From Longivirga sp036510975 (GTDB taxonomy: Bacteria > Actinomycetota > Actinomycetes > S36-B12 > CAIYMF01), in contig DATCCY010000062.1 of NCBI GenBank assembly GCA_036510975.1, positions 1 to 10,206 on the forward strand: DNA of 10,206 nt, in the 5' to 3' direction. Each line of letters begins with the position of its first letter. The first letter of the stretch is position 1. The notes under the pieces are model-generated. The model was not told the origin of the DNA, made no database searches, and was given only the letters and a program-made list of their open reading frames with translations. Made by a program: the position numbers and the translations under genes. Of this stretch, positions 1 through 5,563 are shown piece by piece.

Positions 1-46
1 CGAGCAGCCGCTGCAGCCCGGCGAGCTCGTCGGCCGTCTCACGCAT
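1..46 (-). CDS. Partial gene, N-terminus only (15 codons), leaving the window
   Basis: The minus strand has an ATG at 46-44 that opens a frame running off the left edge, reading MRETADELAGLQRLL. A strong purine-rich Shine-Dalgarno stretch (GGGAGGGG, complement of about 51-58) lies about five bases upstream, which supports a real start. The start M-x-E-T-x-x-x-L-x-x-L-Q-x-L-L resembles the beginning of some actinobacterial pyridoxamine 5'-phosphate oxidase-fold proteins. That resemblance is from memory and rests on 15 residues, so I give no function. It is divergent from the aldo/keto reductase gene and shares a 196-base intergenic region with it. Confidence 0.45.
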   Translation of the reverse strand, partial: MRETADELAGLQRLL

Positions 47-165
47 GCCCGCCCCTCCCTGGTCGATCCCGTCACGGCGACGATCGGCCCGAGCCGCGCG
101 AGCCGTCAAGCCCGAACCTCGTCGGCGTCAGGGCAGGCTCGATCGCCACGCGAGGGCCACCGGGT

Positions 166-201
166 TCCATCCCGACCGGCGCGGGATCGGAGCAGGATGG
201 A
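166..201. promoter_or_regulatory. Inverted repeat in the divergent intergenic region before the aldo/keto reductase
   Basis: TCCATCC (166-172) and GGATGGA (195-201) are perfect 7-base inverted arms separated by 22 bases. GGATCGG also occurs twice as a direct repeat, at 184-190 and 204-210. The block lies 42 bases before the reductase start codon, where an operator or leader structure could sit. No convincing -10/-35 pair is visible. Such short arms arise easily in GC-rich DNA, so this is only a candidate. Confidence 0.2.
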
Positions 202-242
202 CAGGATCGGGTCGAGCAGCAACCGAGAGGGAGTGCGTGGGC

Positions 243-1253
243 ATGGAGTACCGCTACCTGGGCCGGTCCGGCATGAAGGTCAGCGAGGTCTGCCTGGGAG
301 CGATGACGTTCGGGCGCGAGGCTGACGAGGCCACCAGCCACCGCATGCTCGATCGTTTCGCCGACGCCGGCGGAACGTTCGTCGACACGGCCGACGTCTA
401 CGGCCCCGAGACCTCGGAGGAGGTCACCGGCCGTTGGCTGCGTCGGCAGGACCGCGACCAATGGGTGATCGCAACGAAGGTCCGGTTCCCCTCGGGACCG
501 GGCGTCAACGACGTCGGCCTGAGCCGCAAGCACATCCTGGCCTCGATCGACGCGAGCCTGCGTCGGCTCCAGACCGACCACGTCGACCTCTACCAGATCC
601 ACTGCTGGGACCGCGGCACCCCTGTGGAGGAGACGCTCACGACGCTCGACAGCCTGGTGACCTCGGGCAAGGTCCGCTACCTCGGGGCGAGCAACGTCAC
701 CGGGTGGCAGCTGCAGAAGATGGTGGACCTCTCACGCGCGCTCGGCCTTGAGCGGATGCTCACGCTGCAGCCGCAGTACAACCTGCTCGCGCGGCCGACC
801 GAGTGGGAGCTGATCGCGGTGTGCGAGTCCGAGGGCCTCGGCGTGATCCCCTGGGCACCCCTGCGCGGCGGCTGGCTCAGCGGCCGCTATACCCGGGAGA
901 TGAGCGGGCCGCCGGCCGGGTCGCGCGTGGAGACGGCCGGCGCGAAGGGGTGGAGTGAGACCTGGGAGGCCTACGCCAACGAGCACACCTGGCGCATCCT
1001 CGACGTGCTGCGCGACATCGCCGCCGCGCACGGACGCCCGATCCCGCAGGTGGCCATCCGGTGGGTCTCCCAGCGCCCCGGCGTCACCGCACCGATCCTC
1101 GGCGCCTCGAGCTACGAGCAGCTCGAGACCAATCTCGGCGCCGTCGGCTGGTCACTCACCGACGACGAGATGGACCGCCTCACCACGGTGAGCGAGATCC
1201 GCAGCCCCTACCCCTACGACGACATGATCAGCGCCGCCCAACGCGACCGCTGA
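243..1253 (+). CDS. Aldo/keto reductase, NADPH-dependent type
   Basis: This 336-residue protein is of normal length for a cytosolic aldo/keto reductase (TIM barrel), the family that reduces aldehydes and ketones with NADPH. The catalytic tetrad is complete: Asp48 and Tyr53 in FVDTADVYG, Lys79 in IATKV, and His120 in YQIH. The N-terminal LGRSGMKVSEVCLGAMTFG strand and the C-terminal cofactor-loop region (PILGASSYEQLETNLGA, about 284-300) match the YajO/Tas-like branch of the family. I chose the ATG at 243 because GAGAGGGAG at 225-233 is a good ribosome binding site and homology begins there. The frame stays open back to position 45, but that extension has no family similarity. An in-frame GTG at 237 is an alternative start. 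The substrate cannot be read from sequence. The gene is convergent with the PPOX-type gene that follows. Confidence 0.93.
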   Translation: MEYRYLGRSGMKVSEVCLGAMTFGREADEATSHRMLDRFADAGGTFVDTADVYGPETSEEVTGRWLRRQDRDQWVIATKVRFPSGPGVNDVGLSRKHILASIDASLRRLQTDHVDLYQIHCWDRGTPVEETLTTLDSLVTSGKVRYLGASNVTGWQLQKMVDLSRALGLERMLTLQPQYNLLARPTEWELIAVCESEGLGVIPWAPLRGGWLSGRYTREMSGPPAGSRVETAGAKGWSETWEAYANEHTWRILDVLRDIAAAHGRPIPQVAIRWVSQRPGVTAPILGASSYEQLETNLGAVGWSLTDDEMDRLTTVSEIRSPYPYDDMISAAQRDR

Positions 1254-1294
1254 GCGCACGTCGGGTCGTATCTGATAGCCGCGTGGGGGAACCG

Positions 1295-1684
1295 TCAGCC
1301 GACGATCACCTTGGTCGGCGTCACGCGCACGACGACGCGCACAGCGTCCGGGCCGTCCCAGGGGTAGACGTCGAGGTCGCGGTACTTCTTCGCGAACGCG
1401 TCGATGAGCTCACGTCCGCCTTCCTCGGTCATCGTCGCGGTGCCGCGGATCTCGACGTAGGTGTAGGGATCCTCCTGGTCGAACACGCACACGGTCACCC
1501 GGTCGTTGCGCGAGATGTTGACGTGCTTGCGCCGTCCGACCGTGGTGGAGAACAGGACGTCGTCGCCGTCGTGGGTGATCCAGACCGGGGAGAGCTGCGG
1601 CTGTCCATCGGGCTCGACGGTCGCCACGGTGGCGAAGTTCTTGCCCGCGAGCAGCTCGCGGGCCTTGTCGTTGAGAGTCGTCAT
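1295..1684 (-). CDS. PPOX-class (split-barrel) F420/flavin-dependent oxidoreductase
   Basis: This 129-residue protein has the single-domain split beta-barrel of the pyridoxamine 5'-phosphate oxidase-like superfamily. The opening ELLAGKNFATVATVEPDGQPQ followed by SPVW (about residues 10-35), the middle segment RRKHVNISRNDRVTV (51-65) and YTYVEIRGTATM (75-86) are characteristic of the actinobacterial TIGR03618/Rv1155-type group. Members of that group bind deazaflavin F420 or FMN and are soluble homodimers. The cofactor and substrate here are inferred from the family. The ATG at 1684 starts exactly where family homology begins; an upstream open frame is low-complexity arginine-rich and is rejected. 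No good Shine-Dalgarno precedes the ATG, so leaderless translation is possible. The gene is convergent with the aldo/keto reductase, with a 41-base gap, and divergent from the coiled-coil protein gene. Confidence 0.92.
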   Translation of the reverse strand: MTTLNDKARELLAGKNFATVATVEPDGQPQLSPVWITHDGDDVLFSTTVGRRKHVNISRNDRVTVCVFDQEDPYTYVEIRGTATMTEEGGRELIDAFAKKYRDLDVYPWDGPDAVRVVVRVTPTKVIVG

Positions 1685-1750
1685 CGGCCCAGTCTGCCCC
1701 GAGCCGGCTGGACTCGCTCCCGGCGTGCGTCGGGCCGCACGTCCCTGCGG

Positions 1751-1777
1751 GTCGTCGTGCGTCCCGCAGCCGACGAC
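1751..1777. promoter_or_regulatory. Inverted repeat in the divergent promoter region (1685-1794)
   Basis: GTCGTCG (1751-1757) and CGACGAC (1771-1777) form perfect 7-base arms around a 13-base spacer, 18 bases before the start at 1795. A second small palindrome, CGTGCG/CGCACG, lies at 1724-1729 and 1736-1741. The octamer CGTGCGTC is repeated directly at 1724-1731 and 1756-1763. This 110-base region must hold the promoters of both flanking genes, so an operator is plausible, but no canonical promoter hexamers are visible. Confidence 0.22.
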
Positions 1778-1794
1778 GCCGCACACTGGTCGGC

Positions 1795-2703
1795 ATGGCC
1801 GATCTCGACGCGCTCGCCGACGAGCTGTACGCGCTGCCACCGGCGGAGTTCGTGGCTGCGCGCGGTGCGGTGGTCGCCACCGCGCGCGCCGCCGGCGACA
1901 AGGCGTCGGCGTCCGGGCTGTCGGCCCTGCGCAAGCCCACCGTGACCGCGTGGCTGTGCAACCAGCTCGTGCGCGCCCACCGCGACGTCGTCGACGCAGC
2001 CATCGCACTCGGGCCGCAGCTGCGCGACGCGACGGTCGCCGGCGACCGAGACGGCTTGCGTTCCCTCGCCCGTCGACGTACGGCGCTGCTCACCGAGCTC
2101 GTCGCCCACGCCCACGCGATCGCCGACGAGCGCGGCCAGGCGATGACGGCCGGCACGCAGCGCGAGCTGGAGTCGACGTTCACCGCCGCTGCCGCGGACC
2201 CGGCCGCCGCCGAGCTGGTGCTGACCGGCCGCCTCACGACGGCCCTGGCCTTCGAGGGGTTCGGTTTCGACCAGGGCGCCCTGCCGCCACCGCGCGACCC
2301 GACCGCGGTGACGCGCCCCGTCGCACGTGCCTCGACGTCGCGGACGACCGCTCCCGCGCCCACGCCCGCCGGCACCCCTCGTGCCGGGACCGACGCCGCA
2401 GCCGCGCGCGCTCACGCCGCGGAGGAGGCGGCACGTGCCGACGTCGAGGAGGCCGACACGGCGCTCGCGGTCGCGCGACTTCAGCAGGCCGACGCCGACG
2501 CCGAGGTCGCGGACGCCGAGCGCATCCTGGAGGCCGCGATCCAGGCCGAGACCGACGCGGCCGCGGCGTACAGCGACGCTCAGTCAGCCGTCGCCGACGC
2601 GCGTGCGGAGATGCAGGACGCGAAGAAGGACGCCTCGGCCGCCGACCGGAACGTCGTCGCGGCGCTCGCGACGCTGGAGAGGGCGACCCGACGCCTGCAG
2701 TGA
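1795..2703 (+). CDS. Uncharacterised actinobacterial protein with C-terminal coiled coil
   Basis: The 302-residue product has no signal peptide or membrane segment and is probably cytoplasmic. Three parts are visible. Residues 1-160 form an Ala-rich helical domain containing LSALRKPTVTAWLCNQLVR (about 42-60), a motif I associate with a conserved actinobacterial family of unknown function. Residues 161-200 are a Pro/Thr/Arg/Ala linker. Residues 200-302 are an Ala/Glu/Asp/Arg-rich helix with heptad-like spacing, likely a coiled coil. The RKP-x-V-x-AW-x-x-NQL segment is the most diagnostic part. The ATG at 1795 opens the domain directly and no upstream in-frame start is better, although there is no clear Shine-Dalgarno. 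The product could be a structural or DNA-associated oligomer, but no catalytic motif is visible and I assign no function. It is convergent with the PAP2 gene. Confidence 0.85.
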   Translation: MADLDALADELYALPPAEFVAARGAVVATARAAGDKASASGLSALRKPTVTAWLCNQLVRAHRDVVDAAIALGPQLRDATVAGDRDGLRSLARRRTALLTELVAHAHAIADERGQAMTAGTQRELESTFTAAAADPAAAELVLTGRLTTALAFEGFGFDQGALPPPRDPTAVTRPVARASTSRTTAPAPTPAGTPRAGTDAAAARAHAAEEAARADVEEADTALAVARLQQADADAEVADAERILEAAIQAETDAAAAYSDAQSAVADARAEMQDAKKDASAADRNVVAALATLERATRRLQ

Positions 2704-2723
2704 CCTCAGGCCGAGGCGAGGAG

Positions 2724-2745
2724 CGACGCCGGGTCGGCGGCGTCG
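2724..2745. terminator. GC-rich hairpin between convergent genes, candidate bidirectional terminator
   Basis: CGACGCCG (2724-2731) and CGGCGTCG (2738-2745) form a perfect 8-base stem with a 6-base loop. It lies 20 bases after the stop of the coiled-coil gene and 39 bases after the stop of the opposing PAP2 gene. There is no T-tract on either side, so it is not a textbook intrinsic terminator. Hairpins without U-tracts are commonly proposed as terminators in actinobacteria. Wider arms GGCCGAG (2709-2715) and CTCGGCC (2763-2769) surround it. Confidence 0.4.
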
Positions 2746-2783
2746 GCGAGCATCCAGCGCGGCTCGGCCGTCGACGCACGAGG

Positions 2784-3629
2784 TCAGCGGGAGCTGGTCG
2801 CCACGACCATCCGGTGCGGACCGACGAGCATCAGCGCGCCCGTGGCCGCGAGCACTGCCCCGAGACCGAGGACGTAGAGGTGGCCGGCCGTCTCCCGCAG
2901 CTCCACCTCGCCACCGGCGCGCGGGGCCAGCGCACCGAGCAGGATCGCTCCGCACGCGACACCCCACCAACGCCACCCCGGAACTGCCTTGGCCGACTGC
3001 TGCGCGACGCGTTCGCGGTCGACGACGGCGGGCGGCGCCTCGGCAGCGGGACGACGCACCAGCGCGGTGTGCCACACCACGGCGAGCAGCACGCCGCCGA
3101 CGGCGTCGCTCGGGCGGTGCCAGCCGGCCGCGACCGTGCCCGCCGCGACCAGGCTCACCCACGCGACGAGCGGACCCCACCACAGCCGCGCGAGTCGCGG
3201 ACCCACGGTCGCGGCTACGGCCAGCGCGAACGAGGCGGCGATCGCCGTGTGCCCGCTGGGGAACGACCCGCTCGTGATCGCCTGTCCCGTGCTCGTCGTG
3301 CCCGGGTCGAAGGGCAGGATCCGCTTGAGCAGCTCCGCGGACCCGGCCGCACCCAGGACGGACACGGTGATACGCACCGCAGGGCCGACACCACGTCGCC
3401 GAGCGGTGAGCACCGCCAGCACGACGAGACCCACGGCCAGCGTGCCGAGACTGATCGTCGCCAGCGCCAGTCGCTCGATCGTGATCAGGGTGGTGCCGCT
3501 GTCCAACCGGCCGGACGACGCCGAGCGGTCCGCCGCATCCACCCACGAAACGAGCCGGATCAGACTGAAGATCACGACCAGGGCCGCGCCCGAGATCCAG
3601 CCGATCGCGCGTCGTGACAGTGAGGTCAT
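2784..3629 (-). CDS. PAP2-superfamily membrane phosphatase homologue (degenerate motif)
   Basis: This 281-residue membrane protein has about six hydrophobic segments (roughly 8-29, 56-75, 84-100, 128-143, 150-168 and 176-190) plus a C-terminal pair near 221-234 and 251-269. PAP2 enzymes dephosphorylate lipid phosphates such as phosphatidic acid or undecaprenyl pyrophosphate. Motif 2 is intact (FPSGHT, His127) and motif 3 keeps WHRPSD (His171, Asp175). Motif 1 keeps Lys102, but the expected Arg-Pro of K-x6-RP reads Pro-Gly, and the motif 3 arginine six residues before His171 is Thr165. Activity may therefore be altered, although actinobacterial subfamilies with S/G-T in place of S-R exist to my recollection. 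I chose the ATG at 3629 (MTSLSRR, just before the first helix). An in-frame ATG at 3653 adds eight residues, and neither has a good Shine-Dalgarno. The gene is divergent from the lipoprotein gene. Confidence 0.88.
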   Translation of the reverse strand: MTSLSRRAIGWISGAALVVIFSLIRLVSWVDAADRSASSGRLDSGTTLITIERLALATISLGTLAVGLVVLAVLTARRRGVGPAVRITVSVLGAAGSAELLKRILPFDPGTTSTGQAITSGSFPSGHTAIAASFALAVAATVGPRLARLWWGPLVAWVSLVAAGTVAAGWHRPSDAVGGVLLAVVWHTALVRRPAAEAPPAVVDRERVAQQSAKAVPGWRWWGVACGAILLGALAPRAGGEVELRETAGHLYVLGLGAVLAATGALMLVGPHRMVVATSSR

Positions 3630-3644
3630 GGGCACACCGTGCCC
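3630..3644 (-). other. Small hairpin abutting the PAP2 start codon
   Basis: GGGCAC (3630-3635) and GTGCCC (3639-3644) form a perfect 6-base stem with a 3-base loop directly upstream of the ATG at 3629. If translation starts there, the transcript would place this stem at the ribosome binding site. If it starts at 3653, the stem lies within codons 4-8. It may lower initiation, or it may be chance in GC-rich DNA. Confidence 0.25.
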
Positions 3645-3732
3645 CGGCCACATGGACGAACCGTGAGGGCCGCCTGAGACGACCGTGGCCGCGTCCGCCC
3701 ACAGGTGGCTCTCAGCGCGCGCGAAGGTGGCC

Positions 3733-3758
3733 GTCGTACGTTCGCTTCTCCGTACGAC
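3733..3758. promoter_or_regulatory. Inverted repeat upstream of the lipoprotein gene, candidate operator
   Basis: GTCGTACG (3733-3740) and CGTACGAC (3751-3758) are perfect 8-base inverted arms around a 10-base spacer, with centres 18 bases apart. The element ends 21 bases before the lipoprotein start codon and just before its Shine-Dalgarno. The half-site GTACGAC recurs at 4568-4574 and 5438-5444, ahead of the next two plus-strand genes. It could be a dimeric regulator site or a 5' leader hairpin. The function is inference. Confidence 0.35.
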
Positions 3759-3779
3759 CCTCGACGCCAGGAGAACCCC

Positions 3780-4514
3780 ATGCCGATGAGCGACGACCGA
3801 CGCGTCACCGCAGCCTCTCGGAGGCTCGGGCGACGACCGGGCCTGACGCTCGCCCTGGTCGCCCTCCCGTTCGCGCTCGCCGCATGCTCGAGCGGGTCGA
3901 GCTCCGCGGGCACGGCGACGTCGACCGCTCCGAGCGACACGACCAGCGCGTCGGCTTCCTCGACCCCCAGCAGCACCGACAGCGCCTCCCCCTCCTCGGC
4001 CGCGCCCACGTCGACGAGCGCGACTCCGACCGCGACCCCCAGCGCCACGACGAGCGCGACTCCGACCGCCACCTCGTCGGCGACGGGGTCAGCCAGTCCG
4101 TCCGCCACGGCATCCGCGACCGGCACGCCGTCGACGTCCCCGACCCCGTCGGCCACGCCCTCCGGCACCCCGAGCACGGTGTCCCCGTCGCCCAGCGGCA
4201 GCGTCGCAGGGATCACCGTGGCGTACTCGCCCGTCATCGCCGCGGCCAGTCAGCAGGTGACGATCACCGCCGGCACGAGCCGAGCCCTGGCCGGCTCGAC
4301 CGCCTACATCGTCAAGTGGAACGACGGTGCCCCCCGGGTCCTCGGCACCGGCACGGTCATCGGCAGCGGAGGGGTGGCGCGCACGTACGTCCAGCTGTTG
4401 CGCACCGGCGTCCTCCAGGTCGTCGTGCCCCAGTCGCCGTTGGTGGCCGGTCCCTTCGACCCGACGACGCCCCTGCGCGCCCAGTCGGCCCGCTTCACCG
4501 TCACGATCCGCTAG
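3780..4514 (+). CDS. Secreted lipoprotein with Ser/Thr/Ala/Pro stalk and C-terminal beta domain
   Basis: This 244-residue product starts with a charged n-region (DDRR, RRLGRRP), a hydrophobic core (LTLALVALPFALAA) and a lipobox LAAC. Cys36 is the expected lipidated residue after signal peptidase II cleavage, which would anchor the protein to the outer face of the cytoplasmic membrane. Residues 37 to about 165 are almost only Ser, Thr, Ala, Pro and Gly, a flexible and potentially O-glycosylated wall-spanning stalk. The last 80 residues (GITVAYSPVIAAASQQVTI through SARFTVTIR) look like a small beta-sandwich, perhaps Ig-like; I recognise no named family. AGGAG at 3769-3773 sets the start at the ATG at 3780; an ATG at 3786 is further from it. 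The DUF347-type membrane protein follows after 62 bases. The function is unknown; an adhesin or wall-spacer role is a guess. Confidence 0.88.
   Translation: MPMSDDRRVTAASRRLGRRPGLTLALVALPFALAACSSGSSSAGTATSTAPSDTTSASASSTPSSTDSASPSSAAPTSTSATPTATPSATTSATPTATSSATGSASPSATASATGTPSTSPTPSATPSGTPSTVSPSPSGSVAGITVAYSPVIAAASQQVTITAGTSRALAGSTAYIVKWNDGAPRVLGTGTVIGSGGVARTYVQLLRTGVLQVVVPQSPLVAGPFDPTTPLRAQSARFTVTIR
4012..4069. repeat. 22-base direct repeat within the lipoprotein stalk
   Basis: The 22 bases at 4012-4033 recur exactly at 4048-4069, an offset of 36 bases or 12 codons, so the reading frame is kept. They encode the repeated peptide TSATPTA. The surrounding stalk is a patchwork of near-repeats of Ser, Thr, Ala and Pro codons. 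This is the kind of tract that changes length by replication slippage or recombination between strains. Confidence 0.75.
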
Positions 4515-4534
4515 AGCGCGCTGAACCCAACCGC

Positions 4535-4549
4535 CGGGCCGTCGGCCCG
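4535..4549. terminator. Short GC hairpin between the lipoprotein and DUF347 genes
   Basis: CGGGCC (4535-4540) and GGCCCG (4544-4549) form a perfect 6-base stem with a 3-base loop, 20 bases after the lipoprotein stop and 27 bases before the next start codon. There is no T-tract. It may attenuate transcription or protect the 3' end of an upstream message. Its small size makes chance a real alternative. Confidence 0.25.
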
Positions 4550-4576
4550 CGCCGACCACGAGGGGAAGTACGACCG

Positions 4577-5407
4577 ATGGTGGGAGAAGGCGGCAACGTG
4601 CCGTACTCGTTCGCCCACGGCGACACGGCGCCGATCCCGGTCGTCGTGACGCGGCACCCGTGGAGCAAGGTCCCGGAGATCACGGTCTTCTTCTGGATCA
4701 TCAAGATCCTGACCACCGGGATGGGCGAGACCGCGTCGGACTTCCTCGCCCACACCATCGGACCCTTCGTCTCCGTGCCGCTCGGATTCCTCGGGTTCGC
4801 GGTGGCGTTCGTGATCCAGATGCGCTCGCGCACCTACGTCGCGTGGAAGTACTGGCTCGCGGTCGCCATGGTCAGCGTGTTCGGGACGATGGCGGCCGAC
4901 GTCCTGCACGTCGGGATCGGCGTCCCCTACATCGTGTCGACCACCGGGTTCGCGATCATCCTCGGCGTGCTCCTCTGGCAGTGGCGGGTGCACGAGGGGA
5001 CCCTGTCGATCCACAGCATCCACACCAAGCCACGGGAGCTCTTCTACTGGGGCACGGTCCTGGCCACGTTCGCACTCGGAACCGCCGCCGGCGACATGAC
5101 CGCGGTCACCTTCGGGTGGGGTTACCTCACCTCCGGCATCGTCTTCGCGGTCCTGTTCGCGGTCCCGCTGGTCGCCCGGTCGCGATTCGGTGCTCCGGAG
5201 ATCGCGATGTTCTGGACGGCGTACATCATCACCAGGCCTCTGGGCGCGTCCTTCGCCGACTGGCTCGCTCTTCCGCCCTCGCGTGGGGGCGTCGGCCTCG
5301 GCACCGGGCTCGTCACCATGCTGTGGGGCCTTGCCATCGCAGCGCTGGTCGCCTACCTCGCCTACACCCGCCGCGACGTCGAACGGGACGACGCACCCAC
5401 CCGCTAG
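4577..5407 (+). CDS. Multi-pass membrane protein with four DUF347-type repeats
   Basis: This 276-residue polytopic membrane protein contains hydrophobic spans around 35-56, 64-81, 93-110, 116-135, 156-172, 182-200, 210-228 and 242-263. I recognise it as the DUF347/COG4705 type from KVPEITVFFWIIKILTTGMG and the later KPRELFYW and GAPEIAMFW repeats. Four repeats are directly visible: a Trp is followed ten residues later by Gly and fifteen later by Asp. The sets are W40/G50/D55, W93/G103/D108, W158/G168/D173 and W213/G223/D228. The transport or other activity of the family is not known to me. The intramembrane acids suggest cation or proton handling, but that is inference. AGGGGA at 4561-4566 supports the ATG at 4577. 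The N-terminal 30 residues are hydrophilic and precede the first PE-x-W repeat. The gene follows the lipoprotein by 62 bases and could be co-transcribed with it. Confidence 0.9.
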   Translation: MVGEGGNVPYSFAHGDTAPIPVVVTRHPWSKVPEITVFFWIIKILTTGMGETASDFLAHTIGPFVSVPLGFLGFAVAFVIQMRSRTYVAWKYWLAVAMVSVFGTMAADVLHVGIGVPYIVSTTGFAIILGVLLWQWRVHEGTLSIHSIHTKPRELFYWGTVLATFALGTAAGDMTAVTFGWGYLTSGIVFAVLFAVPLVARSRFGAPEIAMFWTAYIITRPLGASFADWLALPPSRGGVGLGTGLVTMLWGLAIAALVAYLAYTRRDVERDDAPTR

Positions 5408-5514
5408 CGAGCCGATGTCGTGGGCCGTCACAGGTCCGTACGACGCTCACGGCCGCCTTCGACTCGGCGAGCCACCGCTCGCGTCCGGTGATCGGTGACC
5501 TGACCCTGCGGGCG

Positions 5515-5541
5515 TCGACACATCCTCAGCGGAGTCATAAC
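5515..5541 (+). promoter_or_regulatory. Candidate promoter for the RseB-like/ABC operon
   Basis: TCGACA (5515-5520) matches the -35 consensus TTGACA at five of six positions, and CATAAC (5536-5541) matches four of six of TATAAT. The spacer is 15 bases, which is short. The local stretch around 5519-5556 is noticeably less GC-rich than its surroundings. Transcription would begin only about 15 bases before the ATG at 5564. The GGAGT/ACTCC arms at 5531-5535 and 5540-5544 overlap the -10 and could be an operator. Confidence 0.3.
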
Positions 5542-5563
5542 TCCCCGGGCGCATACTGGGGGT

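Noticed and set aside
45..242. N-terminal extension of the aldo/keto reductase to an ATG at 45
   Set aside because: The extra 66 residues are Arg/Ala/Pro-rich and unlike the family, and a good Shine-Dalgarno and homology point to 243.
1298..1319. GCCGAC/GTCGGC inverted repeat as a terminator for the aldo/keto reductase
   Set aside because: It lies inside the 3' end of the opposing coding region, has a 10-base loop and no T-tract, and is easily produced by chance.
1506..3617. Long plus-strand open frame of 703 codons
   Set aside because: It overlaps three well-supported genes on both strands and is an Arg/Ala/Gly-rich translation with no family motif, an artefact of high GC.
3626..4237. Minus-strand frame rich in Val, Ala, Asp and Gly opposite the lipoprotein stalk
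   Set aside because: Its repetitive composition is the complement of the Ser/Thr/Ala/Pro codons; the plus strand has a signal peptide, lipobox and Shine-Dalgarno.
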